From NCBI GenBank assembly GCA_032718475.1, contig JAUCBJ010002756.1:43314-107313 (forward strand): a DNA stretch of 64,000 bases, written 5' to 3'. A program made the position numbers and the translations under genes. The DNA comes from Nemertoderma westbladi. Taxonomy: Eukaryota > Xenacoelomorpha > Nemertodermatida > Nemertodermatidae. Of this stretch, positions 48,901-62,936 are shown piece by piece (the stretch's first letter is position 1; each line of letters opens with the position of its first letter). The notes below the pieces were generated by a model. The model did not search any database and was not told where the DNA came from. It saw only the letters and a program-made list of their open reading frames with translations.

Positions 48901-50460
48901 CTGGAAGCAGAAAGTATCGAAATCTATATAGACTAAACTGTAGGAACTCTGGAAGCAGAAAGTATCGAAATCTATATCGACTAAACTGTAGGAACTCTGG
49001 AAGGAGAAAGTATCGAAATCTATATCGACTAAACTGTAGGAACTCTGGAAGCAGAAAGTATCGAAATCTATATAGACTAAACTGTAGGAACTCAAGGAAG
49101 CAGAAAGTATCGAAATCTATATCGACTAAACTGTAGGAACTCTGGAAGCAGAAAGTATCGAAATCTATATAGACTAAACTGTAGGAACTCAAGGAAGCAG
49201 AAAGTATCGAAATCTATATCGACTAAACTGTAGGAACTCTGGAAGCATAAAGTATCGAAATCTATATCGACTAAACTGTATGAACTCAAGGAAGCAGAAA
49301 GTATCGAAATCTATATCGACTAAACTGTAGGAACACTGGAAGCAGAAAGTATCGAAATCTATATCGACTAAACTGTAGGAACACTGGAAGCAGAAAGTAT
49401 CGAAATCTATATCGACTAAACTGTAGGAACTCTGGAAGCAGAAAGTATCGAAATCTATATAGACTAAACTGTAGGAACTCAAGGAAGCAGAAAGTATCGA
49501 AATCTATATCGACTAAACTGTAGGAACTCTGGAAGCATAAAGTATCGAAATCTATATCGACTAAACTGTATGAACTCAAGGAAGCAGAAAGTATCGAAAT
49601 CTATATCGACTAAACTGTAGGAACTCAAAAAAGCAGAAAGTATCGAAATCTATATAGACTAAACTGTAGGAACTCAAGGAAGCAGAAAGCATCGAAATCT
49701 ATATCGACTAAACTGTAGGAACTCTGGAAGGAGAAAGTATCGAAATCTAAATCGACTAAACTGTAGGAACTCAAAAAAGCAGAAAGTATCGAAATCTATA
49801 TCGACTAAACTGTAGGAACTCAAGGAAGCAGAAAGTATCGAAATCTATATCGACTAAACTGTAGGAACTCTGGAAGCAGAAAGTATCGAAATCTATATCG
49901 ACTAAACTGTAGGAACTCTGGAAGGAGAAAGTATCGAAATCTATATCGACTAAACTGTAGGAACTCTGGAAGCAGAAAGTATCGAAATCTATATCGACTA
50001 AACTGTAGGAACTCAAGGAAGCAGAAAGTATCGAAATCTATATCGACTAAACTGTAGGAACTCTGGAAGGAGAAAGTATAGAAATCTATATCGACTAAAC
50101 TGTAGGAACTCTGGAAGGAGAAAGTATCGAAATCTATATCAACTAAACTGTAGGAACTCAAGGAAGCAGAGTATCAAAATCTATATCGACTAAACTGTAG
50201 GAACTCAAGGAAGAAGAAAGTATCGAAATCTATATCGACTAAACTGTAGGAACTCAAGGAAGCATAAAGTATCGAAATCTATATCGACTAAACTGTAGGA
50301 ACTCAAGGAAGCAGAGTATCAAAATCTATATCGACTAAACTGTAGGAACTCAAAAAAGCAGAAAGTATCGAAATCTATATAGACTAAACTGTAGGAACTC
50401 AAGGAAGCAGAAAGTATCGAAATCTATATAGACTAAACTGTAGGAACTCAAGGAAGCAGA
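39975..50460 (+). repeat. 8299-bp spaced duplication in satellite C (copies about 39975-42100 and 48274-50460)
   Basis: Variant order at about 39975-42100 recurs at 48274-50460 at a constant offset of 8299 bp. This includes the CTAAATCGAC change at about 41449 and 49748. The interval contains the 3.7-kb duplication, so the two events are nested. Confidence 0.8.
40300..47750 (+). repeat. 3.7-kb tandem duplication in satellite C
   Basis: Blocks at about 40300-44050 and 44060-47750 share variant order. The offset is 3758 bp at the left, 3710 after loss of one 48-bp monomer in the second copy, 3713 after a 3-bp insertion near 44614, and 3720 after a 7-bp deletion in the first copy near 41884. 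The one-base deletion CGACTAACTG at 43330 and 47050 is shared. Confidence 0.85.
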
Positions 50461-53069
50461 GTATCAAAATCTATATCGACTAAACTGTAGGAACTCAAGG
50501 AAGCAGAAAGTATCGAAATCTATATCGACTAAACTGTAGGAACTCTGGAAGCAGAAAGTATCAAAATCTATATCGACTAAACTGTAGGAACTCTGGAAGC
50601 ATAAAGTATCGAAATCTATATCGACTAAACTGTAGGAACTCAAAAAAGCAGAAAGTATCGAAATCTATATAGACTAAACTGTAGGAACTCAAGGAAGCAG
50701 AGTATCAAAATCTATATCGACTAAACTGTAGGAACTCAAGGAAGCAGAAAGTATCGAAATCTATATAGACTAAACTGTAGGAACTCAAGGAAGCAGAAAG
50801 TATCGAAATCTATATCGACTAAACTGTAGGAACTCTGGAAGCATAAAGTATCGAAATCTATATCGACTAAACTGTAGGAACTCTGGAAGGAGAAAGTATC
50901 AAAATCTATATCGACTAAACTGTAGGAACTCTGGAAGGAGAAAGTATCGAAATCTATATCGACTAAACTGTAGGAACTCAAGGAAGCATAAAGTATCGAA
51001 ATCTATATCGACTAAACTGTAGGAACACTGGAAGCAGAAAGTATCAAAATCTATATCGACTAAACTGTAGGAACTCTGGAAGGAGAAAGTATCGAAATCT
51101 ATATCGACTAAACTGTAGGAACTCAAGGAAGCATAAAGTATCGAAATCTATATCGACTAAACTGTAGGAACTCAAGGAAGGAGAAAGTATCGAAATCTAT
51201 ATCGACTAAACTGTAGGAACTCAAAAAAGCAGAAAGTATCGAAATCTATATAGACTAAACTGTAGGAACTCAAGGAAGCAGAGTATAAAAATCTATATCG
51301 ACTAAACTGTAGGAACTCAAGGAAGCAGAAAGTATCGAAATCTATATCGACTAAACTGTAGGAACTCAAGGAAGCAGAAAGTATCGAAATCTATATAGAC
51401 TAATCTGTAGGAACTCAAGGAAGCAGAAAGTATCGAAATCTATATAGACTAAACTGTAGGAACTCTGGAAGGAGAAAGTATCGAAATCTATATCGACTAA
51501 ACTGTATGAACTCAAGGAAGCAGAAAGTATCGAAATCTATATCGACTAAACTGTAGGAACTCAAGGAAGCAGAGTATCAAAATCTATATCGACTAAACTG
51601 TAGGAACTCAAGGAAGCAGAAAGTATCGAAATCTATATAGACTAAACTGTAGGAACACTGGAAGCAGAAAGTATCGAAATCTATATCGACTAAACTGTAG
51701 GAACTCAAGGAAGCATAAAGTACCGAAATCTATATCGACTAAACTGTAGGAACTCAAGGAAGCAGAGTATCAAAATCTATATCGACTAAACTGTAGGAAC
51801 TCAAGGAAGCAGAAAGTATCGAAATCTATATAGACTAAACTGTAGGAACACTGGAAGCAGAAAGTATCGAAATCTATATCGACTAAACTGTAGGAACTCT
51901 GGAAGCATAAAGTATCGAAATCTATATCGACTAAACTGTATGAACTCAAGGAAGCAGAAAGTATCGAAATCTATATCGACTAAACTGTAGGAACTCAAAA
52001 AAGCAGAAAGTATCGAAATCTATATAGACTAAACTGTAGGAACTCAAGGAAGCAGAAAGTATCGAAATCTATATCGACTAAACTGTAGGAACTCTGGAAG
52101 GAGAAAGTATCGAAATCTATATCGACTAAACTGTAGGAACTCAAAAAAGCAGAAAGTATCGAAATCTATATCGACTAAACTGTAGGAACTCAAGGAAGCA
52201 GAACGTATCGAAATCTATATCGACTAAACTGTAGGAACTCTGGAAGCAGAAAGTATCGAAATCTATATCGACTAAACTGTAGGAACTCTGGAAGGAGAAA
52301 GTATCGAAATCTATATCGACTAAACTGTAGGAACTCTGGAAGCAGAAAGTATCGAAATCTATATCGACTAAACTGTAGGAACTCAAGGAAGCAGAAAGTA
52401 TCGAAATCTATATCGACTAAACTGTAGGAACTCTGGAAGGAGAAAGTATAGAAATCTATATCGACTAAACTGTAGGAACTCTGGAAGGAGAAAGTATCGA
52501 AATCTATATCGACTAAACTGTAGGAACTCAAGGAAGCAGAGTATCAAAATCTATATCGACTAAACTGTAGGAACTCAAGGAAGGAGAAAGTATCGAAATC
52601 TATATCGACTAAACTGTAGGAACTCAAGGAAGCATAAAGTATCGAAATCTATATCGACTAAACTGTAGGAACTCAAGGAAGCAGAGTATCAAAATCTATA
52701 TCGACTAAACTGTAGGAACTCAAAAAAGCAGAAAGTATCGAAATCTCTTTAGACTAAACTGTAGGAACTCAAGGAAGCAGAAAGTATCGAAATCTATATA
52801 GACTAAACTGTAGGAACTCAAGGAAGCAGAGTATCAAAATCTATATCGACTAAACTGTAGGAACTCAAGGAAGGAGAAAGTATCGAAATCTATATCGACT
52901 AAACTGTAGGAACTCAAAAAAGCAGAAAGTATCGAAATCTATATAGACTAAACTGTAGGAACTCAAGGAAGCAGAGTATCAAAATCTATATCGACTAAAC
53001 TGTAGGAACTCAAGGAAGCAGAAAGTATCGAAATCTATATAGACTAAACTGTAGGAACTCAAGGAAGCA

Positions 53070-55671
53070 GAGTATCAAAATCTATATCGACTAAACTGTA
53101 GGAACTCTGGAAGCATAAAGTATCGAAATCTATATAGACTAAACTGTAGGAACTCTGGAAGGAGAAAGTATAGAAATCTATATCGACTAAACTGTAGGAA
53201 CTCTGGAAGGAGAAAGTATCGAAATCTATATTGACTAAACTGTAGGAACTCTGGAAGGAGAAAGTATCGAAATCTATATCGACTAAACTGTAGGAACTCA
53301 AAAAAGCAGAAAGTATCGAAATCTATATAGACTAAACTGTAGGAACTCAAGGAAGCAGAGTATCAAAATCTATATCGACTAAACTGTAGGAACTCTGGAA
53401 GGAGAAAGTATCGAAATCTATATCGACTAAACTGTAGGAACTCTGGAAGGAGAAAGTATCGAAATCTATATCGACTAAACTGTAGGAACTCAAAAAAGCA
53501 GAAAGTATCGAAATCTATATAGACTAAACTGTAGGAACTCAAGGAAGCAGAGTATCAAAATCTATATCGACTAAACTGTAGGAACTCTGGAAGGAGAAAG
53601 TATAGAAATCTATATCGACTAAACTGTAGGAACTCTGGAAGGAGAAAGTATCGAAATCTATATCGACTAAACTGTAGGAACTCAAGGAAGCAGAGTATCA
53701 AAATCTATATCGACTAAACTGTAGGAACTCAAGGAAGGAGAAAGTATCGAAATCTATATCGACTAAACTGTAGGAACTCAAGGAAGCATAAAGTATCGAA
53801 ATCTATATCGACTAAACTGTAGGAACTCAAGGAAGGAGAAAGTATCGAAATCTATATGGACTAAACTGTAGGAACTCAAAAAAGCAGAAAGTATCGAAAT
53901 CTATATAGACTAAACTGTAGGAACTCAAGGAAGCAGAGTATCAAAATCTATATCGACTAAACTGTAGGAACTCAAGGAAGCAGAAAGTATCGAAATCTAT
54001 ATAGACTAAACTGTAGGAACTCAAGGAAGCAGAGTATCAAAATCTATATCGACTAAACTGTAGGAACTCAAGGAAGCAGAAAGTATCGAAATCTATATCG
54101 ACTAAACTGTAGGAACTCTGGAAGCATAAAGTATCGAAATCTATATCGACTAAACTGTAGGAACTCTGGAAGCATAAAGTATCGAAATCTATATCGACTA
54201 AACTGTAGGAACTCTGGAAGCATAAAGTATCGAAATCTATATCGACTAAACTGTAGGAACTCTGGAAGCATAAAGTATCGAAATCTATATCGACTAAACT
54301 GTAGGAACTCAAAAAAGCAGAAAGTATCGAAATCTATATAGACTAAACTGTAGGAACTCAAGGAAGGAGAAAGTATCAAAATCTATATCGACTAAACTGT
54401 AGGAACTCTGGAAGCATAAAGTATCGAAATCTATATAGACTAAACTGTAGGAACTCTGGAAGGAGAAAGTATAGAAATCTATATCGACTAAACTGTAGGA
54501 ACTCTGGAAGGAGAAAGTATCGAAATCTATATTGACTAAACTGTAGGAACTCTGGAAGGAGAAAGTATCGAAATCTATATCGACTAAACTGTAGGAACTC
54601 AAAAAAGCAGAAAGTATCGAAATCTATATAGACTAAACTGTAGGAACTCAAGGAAGCAGAGTATCAAAATCTATATCGACTAAACTGTAGGAACTCTGGA
54701 AGGAGAAAGTATCGAAATCTATATCGACTAAACTGTAGGAACTCTGGAAGGAGAAAGTATCGAAATCTATATCGACTAAACTGTAGGAACTCAAAAAAGC
54801 AGAAAGTATCGAAATCTATATAGACTAAACTGTAGGAACTCAAGGAAGCAGAGTATCAAAATCTATATCGACTAAACTGTAGGAACTCTGGAAGGAGAAA
54901 GTATAGAAATCTATATCGACTAAACTGTAGGAACTCTGGAAGGAGAAAGTATCGAAATCTATATCGACTAAACTGTAGGAACTCAAGGAAGCAGAGTATC
55001 AAAATCTATATCGACTAAACTGTAGGAACTCAAGGAAGGAGAAAGTATCGAAATCTATATCGACTAAACTGTAGGAACTCAAGGAAGCATAAAGTATCGA
55101 AATCTATATCGACTAAACTGTAGGAACTCAAGGAAGGAGAAAGTATCGAAATCTATATGGACTAAACTGTAGGAACTCAAAAAAGCAGAAAGTATCGAAA
55201 TCTATATAGACTAAACTGTAGGAACTCAAGGAAGCAGAGTATCAAAATCTATATCGACTAAACTGTAGGAACTCAAGGAAGCAGAAAGTATCGAAATCTA
55301 TATAGACTAAACTGTAGGAACTCAAGGAAGCAGAGTATCAAAATCTATATCGACTAAACTGTAGGAACTCAAGGAAGCAGAAAGTATCGAAATCTATATC
55401 GACTAAACTGTAGGAACTCTGGAAGCATAAAGTATCGAAATCTATATCGACTAAACTGTAGGAACTCTGGAAGCATAAAGTATCGAAATCTATATCGACT
55501 AAACTGTAGGAACTCTGGAAGCATAAAGTATCGAAATCTATATCGACTAAACTGTAGGAACTCTGGAAGCATAAAGTATCGAAATCTATATCGACTAAAC
55601 TGTAGGAACTCAAAAAAGCAGAAAGTATCGAAATCTATATAGACTAAACTGTAGGAACTCAAGGAAGGAGA
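53070..55671 (+). repeat. 1301-bp head-to-tail duplication in satellite C
   Basis: Copies at about 53070-54370 and 54371-55671 have the same monomer order. They share the private TATATGGACTAAAC change near 53855 and 55156. The copies are directly adjacent. Confidence 0.85.
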
Positions 55672-55984
55672 AAGTATCAAAATCTATATCGACTAAACTG
55701 TAGGAACTCAAGGAAGCAGAAAGTATCGAAATCTATATCGACTAAACTGTAGGAACTCTGGAAGCATAAAGTATCGAAATCTATATCGACTAAACTGTAG
55801 GAACTCTGGAAGCAGAAAGTATCGAAATCTATATCGACTAAACTGTAGGAACTCAAGGAAGCAGAAAGTATCGAAATCTATATAGACTAAACTGTAGGAA
55901 CTCAAGGAAGCAGAAAGTATCGAAATCTATATAGACTAAACTGTAGGAACTCAAGGAAGCAGAGTATCAAAATCTATATCGACT

Positions 55985-56525
55985 AAACTGTAGGAACTCA
56001 AAAAAGCAGAAAGTATCGAAATCTATATCGACTAAACTGTAGGAACTCAAAAAAGCAGAAAGTATCGAAATCTATATCGACTAAACTGTAGGAACTCAAA
56101 AAAGCAGAAAGTATCGAAATCTATATCGACTAAACTGTAGGAACTCAAAAAAGCAGAAAGTATCGAAATCTATATCGACTAAACTGTAGGAACTCAAAAA
56201 AGCAGAAAGTATCGAAATCTATATCGACTAAACTGTAGGAACTCAAGGAAGCAGAAAGTATCGAAATCTATATAGACTAAACTGTAGGAACTCAAGGAAG
56301 CAGAGTATCAAAATCTATATCGACTAAACTGTAGGAACTCAAAAAAGCAGAAAGTATCGAAATCTATATCGACTAAACTGTAGGAACTCAAAAAAGCAGA
56401 AAGTATCGAAATCTATATCGACTAAACTGTAGGAACTCAAAAAAGCAGAAAGTATCGAAATCTATATCGACTAAACTGTAGGAACTCAAAAAAGCAGAAA
56501 GTATCGAAATCTATATCGACTAAAC
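55985..56525 (+). repeat. locally homogenised run of one 49-bp satellite C variant
   Basis: The AACTCAAAAAAGCAG variant occurs five times in succession, then two other units, then four times more. Elsewhere this variant is mostly single. Confidence 0.85.
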
Positions 56526-59500
56526 TGTAGGAACTCAAGGAAGGAGAAAGTATCGAAATCTATATCGACTAAACTGTAGGAACTCAAGGAAGCATAAAGT
56601 ATCGAAATCTATATCGACTAAACTGTAGGAACTCAAGGAAGGAGAAAGTATCGAAATCTATATCGACTAAACTGTAGGAACTCAAAAAAGCAGAAAGTAT
56701 CGAAATCTATATAGACTAAACTGTAGGAACTCAAGGAAGCAGAGTATCAAAATCTATATCGACTAAACTGTAGGAACTCAAGGAAGCAGAAAGTATCGAA
56801 ATCTATATAGACTAAACTGTAGGAACTCAAGGAAGCAGAGTATCAAAATCTATATCGACTAAACTGTAGGAACTCAAGGAAGCAGAAAGTATCGAAATCT
56901 ATATCGACTAAACTGTAGGAACTCTGGAAGCAGAAAGTATCAAAATCTATATCGACTAAACTGTAGGAACTCTGGAAGCATAAAGTATCGAAATCTATAT
57001 CGACTAAACTGTAGGAACTCAAAAAAGCAGAAAGTATCGAAATCTATATAGACTAAACTGTAGGAACTCAAGGAAGCAGAGTATCAAAATCTATATCGAC
57101 TAAACTGTAGGAACTCAAGGAAGCAGAAAGTATCGAAATCTATATAGACTAAACTGTAGGAACTCAAGGAAGCAGAAAGTATCGAAATCTATATCGACTA
57201 AACTGTAGGAACTCTGGAAGCATAAAGTATCGAAATCTATATCGACTAAACTGTAGGAACTCTGGAAGGAGAAAGTATCAAAATCTATATCGACTAAACT
57301 GTAGGAACTCTGGAAGGAGAAAGTATCGAAATCTATATCGACTAAACTGTAGGAACTCAAGGAAGCATAAAGTATCGAAATCTATATCGACTAAACTGTA
57401 GGAACACTGGAAGCAGAAAGTATCAAAATCTATATCGACTAAACTGTAGGAACTCTGGAAGGAGAAAGTATCGAAATCTATATCGACTAAACTGTAGGAA
57501 CTCAAGGAAGCATAAAGTATCGAAATCTATATCGACTAAACTGTAGGAACTCAAGGAAGGAGAAAGTATCGAAATCTATATCGACTAAACTGTAGGAACT
57601 CAAAAAAGCAGAAAGTATCGAAATCTATATAGACTAAACTGTAGGAACTCAAGGAAGCAGAGTATCAAAATCTATATCGACTAAACTGTAGGAACTCAAG
57701 GAAGCAGAAAGTATCGAAATCTATATCGACTAAACTGTAGGAACTCAAGGAAGCAGAAAGTATCGAAATCTATATAGACTAATCTGTAGGAACTCAAGGA
57801 AGCAGACAGTATCGAAATCTATATAGACTAAACTGTAGGAACTCTGGAAGGAGAAAGTATCGAAATCTATATCGACTAAACTGTATGAACTCAAGGAAGC
57901 AGAAAGTATCGAAATCTATATCGACTAAACTGTAGGAACTCAAGGAAGCAGAGTATCAAAATCTATATCGACTAAACTGTAGGAACTCAAGGAAGCAGAA
58001 AGTATCGAAATCTATATAGACTAAACTGTAGGAACACTGGAAGCAGAAAGTATCGAAATCTATATCGACTAAACTGTAGGAACTCAAGGAAGCATAAAGT
58101 ACCGAAATCTATATCGACTAAACTGTAGGAACTCAAGGAAGCAGAGTATCAAAATCTATATCGACTAAACTGTAGGAACTCAAGGAAGCAGAAAGTATCG
58201 AAATCTATATAGACTAAACTGTAGGAACACTGGAAGCAGAAAGTATCGAAATCTATATCGACTAAACTGTAGGAACTCTGGAAGCATAAAGTATCGAAAT
58301 CTATATCGACTAAACTGTATGAACTCAAGGAAGCAGAAAGTATCGAAATCTATATCGACTAAACTGTAGGAACTCAAAAAAGCAGAAAGTATCGAAATCT
58401 ATATAGACTAAACTGTAGGAACTCAAGGAAGCAGAAAGTATCGAAATCTATATCGACTAAACTGTAGGAACTCTGGAAGGAGAAAGTATCGAAATCTATA
58501 TCGACTAAACTGTAGGAACTCAAAAAAGCAGAAAGTATCGAAATCTATATCGACTAAACTGTAGGAACTCAAGGAAGCAGAAAGTATCGAAATCTATATC
58601 GACTAAACTGTAGGAACTCTGGAAGCAGAAAGTATCGAAATCTATATCGACTAAACTGTAGGAACTCTGGAAGGAGAAAGTATCGAAATCTATATCGACT
58701 AAACTGTAGGAACTCTGGAAGCAGAAAGTATCGAAATCTATATCGACTAAACTGTAGGAACTCAAGGAAGCAGAAAGTATCGAAATCTATATCGACTAAA
58801 CTGTAGGAACTCTGGAAGGAGAAAGTATAGAAATCTATATCGACTAAACTGTAGGAACTCTGGAAGGAGAAAGTATCGAAATCTATATCGACTAAACTGT
58901 AGGAACTCAAGGAAGCAGAGTATCAAAATCTATATCGACTAAACTGTAGGAACTCAAGGAAGGAGAAAGTATCGAAATCTATATCGACTAAACTGTAGGA
59001 ACTCAAGGAAGCATAAAGTATCGAAATCTATATCGACTAAACTGTAGGAACTCAAGGAAGCAGAGTATCAAAATCTATATCGACTAAACTGTAGGAACTC
59101 AAGGAAGGAGAAAGTATCGAAATCTATATCGACTAAACTGTAGGAACTCTGGAAGGAGAAAGTATCGAAATCTATATCGACTAAACTGTAGGAACTCAAG
59201 GAAGCAGAGTATCAAAATCTATATCGACTAAACTGTAGGAACTCAAGGAAGGAGAAAGTATCGAAATCTATATCGACTAAACTGTAGGAACTCTGGAAGG
59301 AGAAAGTATCGAAATCTATATAGACTAAACTGTAGGAACTCAAGGAAACAGAAAGTATCGAAATCTATATCGACTAAACTGTAGGAACTCAAAAAAGCAG
59401 AAAGTATCGAAATCTATATCGACTAAACTGTAGGAACTCTGGAAACAGAAAGTATCGAAATCTATATCGACTAAACTGTAGGAACTCAAGGAAGCAGAGT

Positions 59501-62500
59501 ATCAAAATCTATATCGACTAAACTGTAGGAACTCAAGGAAGGAGAAAGTATCGAAATCTATATCGACTAAACTGTAGGAACTCTGGAAGGAGAAAGTATC
59601 GAAATCTATATAGACTAAACTGTAGGAACTCAAGGAAACAGAAAGTATCGAAATCTATATCGACTAAACTGTAGGAACTCAAAAAAGCAGAAAGTATCGA
59701 AATCTATATCGACTAAACTGTAGGAACTCTGGAAACAGAAAGTATCGAAATCTATATTGACTAAACTGTAGGAACTCTGGAAGGAGAAAGTATCGAAATC
59801 TATATCGACTAAACTGTAGGAACTCTGGAAGGAGAAAGTATCGAAATCTATATCGACTAAACTGTAGGAACTCTGGAAGGAGAAAGTATCGAAATCTATA
59901 TAGACTAAACTGTAGGAACTCAAGGAAACAGAAAGTATCGAAATCTATATCGACTAAACTGTAGGAACTCAAGGAAGCAGAAAGTATCGAAATCTATATT
60001 GACTAAACTGTAGGAACTCTGGAAGGAGAAAGTATCGAAATCTATATCGACTAAACTTTAGGAACTCAAGGAAGCAGAAAGTATCTAAATCTATATCGAC
60101 TAAACTGTAGGAACTCAAGGAAACAGAAAGTATCGAAATCTATATCGACTAAACTGTAGGAACTCAAGGAAACAGAAAGTATCGAAATCTATATCGACTA
60201 AACTGTAGGAACTCAAGGAAACAGAAAGTATCGAAATCTATATTGATTAAACTGTAGGAACTCAAGGAAGCAGAAAGTACCGAAATCTATATCGACTAAA
60301 CTGTAGGAACTCAAGGAAGCAGAAAGTACCGAAATCTATATAGACTAAACTGTAGGAACTCAAGGAAGCAGAAAGTATCGAAATCTATATCGACTAAACT
60401 GTAGGAACTCTGGAAGCAGAAAGTATCGAAATCTATATCGACTAAACTGTAGGAACTCTGGAAGGAGAAAGTATCGAAATCTATATAGACTAAACTGTAG
60501 GAACTCAAGGAAGCAGAAAGTATCGAAATCTATATCGAATAAACTGTAGGAACTCTGGAAGGAGAAAGTATCGAAATCTATATTGACTAAACTGTAGGAA
60601 CTCTGGAAGGAGAAAGTATCGAAATCTATATCGACTAAATTGTAGGAACTCTGGAAGGAGAAAGTATAGAAATCTATATCGACTAAACTGTAGGAACTCA
60701 AGGAAGCAGAAAGTATCGAAATCTATATCGACTAAACTGTAGGAACTCTGGAAGCAGAAAGTATCGAAATCTATATCGACTAAACTGTAGGAACTCTGGA
60801 AGCAGAAAGTATCGAAATCTATATAGACTAAACTGTAGGAACTCTGGAAGGAGAAAGTATCAAAATCTATATCGACTAAACTGTAGGAACACTGGAAGCA
60901 GAAAGTATCGAAATCTATATTGACTAAACTGTAGGAACCTTGGAAGCAGAAAGTATCGAAATCTATATCGACTAAACTGTAGGAACTCTGGAAGGAGAAA
61001 GTATCGAAATCTATTTCGACTAAACTGTAGGAACTCTGGAAGCAGAAAGTATCGAAATCTATATCGACTAAACTGTAGGAACTCTGGAAGCAGAAAGTAT
61101 CGAAATCTATATCGACTAAACTGTAGGAAATCTGGAAGGAGAAAGTATCGAAATCTATATCGACTAAACTGTAGGAACTCTGGAAGGAGAAAGTATCGAA
61201 ATCTATATCGACTAAACTGTAGGAACTCTGGAAGGAGAAAGTATCGAAATCTATATCGACTAAACTGTAGGAACTCTGGAAGCAGAAAGTATCGAAATCT
61301 ATATCGACTAAACTGTAGGAAATCTGGAAGGAGAAAGTATCGAAATCTATATCGACTAAACTGTAGGAACTCTGGAAGGAGAAAGTATCGAAATCTATAT
61401 CGACTAAACTGTAGGAACTCTGGAAGCAGAAAGTATCGAAATCTATATCGACTAAACTGTAGGAACTCTGGAAGGAGAAAGTATCGAAATCTATATCGAC
61501 TAAACTGTAGGAACTCTGGAAGGAGAAAGTATCGAAATCTATATCGACTAAACTGAAGGAACTCAAGGAAGCAGAAAGTATCGAAATATATATCGACTAA
61601 ACTGTAGGAACTCTGGAAGGAGAAAGTATCGAAATCTATATCGACTAAACTGTAGGAACTCTGGAAGCAGAAAGTATCGAAATCTATATCGACTAAACTG
61701 TAGGAACTCTGGAAGGAGAAAGTATCGAAATCTATATTGACTAAACTGTAGGAACTCTGGAAGCAGAAAGTATCAAAATCTATATCGACAAAACTGTAGG
61801 AACTCTGGAAGGAGAAAGTATCGAAATCTATATCGACTAAACTGTAGGAACTCTGGAAGCAGAAAGTATCGAAATCTATATCGACTAAACTGTAGGAACT
61901 CTGGAAGGAGAAAGTATCGAAATCTATATCGACTAAACTGTAGGAACTCTGGAAGGAGAAAGTATCGAAATCTATATCGACTAAACTGTAGGAACTCTGG
62001 AAGCAGAAAGTATCGAAATCTATATCGACTAAACTGTAGGAACTCAAAAAAGCAGAAAGTATCGAAATCTATATCGACTAAACTGTAGGAACTCTGGAAG
62101 CAGAAAGTATCGAAATCTATATAGACTAAACTGTAGGAACTCAAGGCAGCAGAAAGTATCGAAATCTATATCGACTAAACTGTAGGAACTCTGGAAGGAG
62201 AAAGTATCGAAATCTATATCGACTAAACTGTAGGAACTCAAAAAAGCAGAAAGTATCGAAATCTATATAGACTAAACTGTAGGAACTCAAGGAAGCAGAG
62301 TATCAAAATCTATATCGACTAAACTGTATGAACTCAAGGAAGGAGAAAGTATCGAAATCTATATCGACTAAACTGTAGGAACTCTGGAAGGAGGAAGTAT
62401 CGAAATCTATATCGACTAAACTGAAGGAACTCAAGGAAGCAGAAAGTATCGAAATCTATATCGACTAAACTGTAGGAACTCAAAAAAGCAGAAAGTATCG

Positions 62501-62936
62501 AAATCTATATAGACTAAACTGTAGGAACTCAAGGAAGCAGAGTATCAAAATCTATATCGACTAAACTGTAGGAACTCTGGAAGGAGAAAGTATCGAAATC
62601 TATATCGACTAAACTGTAGGAACTCTAGAAGCAGAAAGTATCGAAATCTATATAGACTAAACTGTAGGAACTCAAGGAAGCAGAGTATCAAAATCTATAT
62701 CGACTAAACTGTAGGAACTCTGGAAGGAGAAAGTATCGAAATCTATATCGACTAAACTGTAGGAACTCAAGGAAGCAGAAAGTATCGAAATCTATATAGA
62801 CTAAACTGTAGGAACCCTGGAAGCAGAAAGTATCGAAATCTATATCGACTAAACTGTAGGAACTCTGGAAGGAGAAAGTATCGAAATCTATATCGACTAA
62901 ACTGTAGGAACTCTGGAAGCAGAAAGTATCGAAATT

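Larger units (their letters stand above)
50440..59099 (+). repeat. 6379-bp spaced duplication in satellite C (copies about 50440-52720 and 56819-59099)
   Basis: About 2.3 kb of variant order repeats at a constant offset of 6379 bp. The private change TAATCTGTAG is shared at 51401 and 57780. Only a few differences were noticed (GTATAAAAATC near 51284, GCAGACAGTATC near 57804, GAACGTATC near 52202), so the copies are very similar. Confidence 0.9.
24276..62936 (+). repeat. satellite C, 47/48/49-bp tandem repeat, about 800 copies
   Basis: Each unit has GAAAGTATCGAAATCTATAT, then CGACTAAACTGTAGGAACTC, then a variable link. The link sets the length: TGGAAGGA or TGGAAGCA gives 48 bp, AAGGAAGCA or AAAAAAGCA gives 49 bp, and AAGGAAGCA with GAGTATC instead of GAAAGTATC gives 47 bp. 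The 48-bp class is 16 codons, so minus-strand frames stay open over runs of it (433 codons at 25707-27008) and break where 47- or 49-bp units occur. No coding signal. The left part is rich in 48-bp units; the right part mixes all classes in higher-order blocks. Confidence 0.97.
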
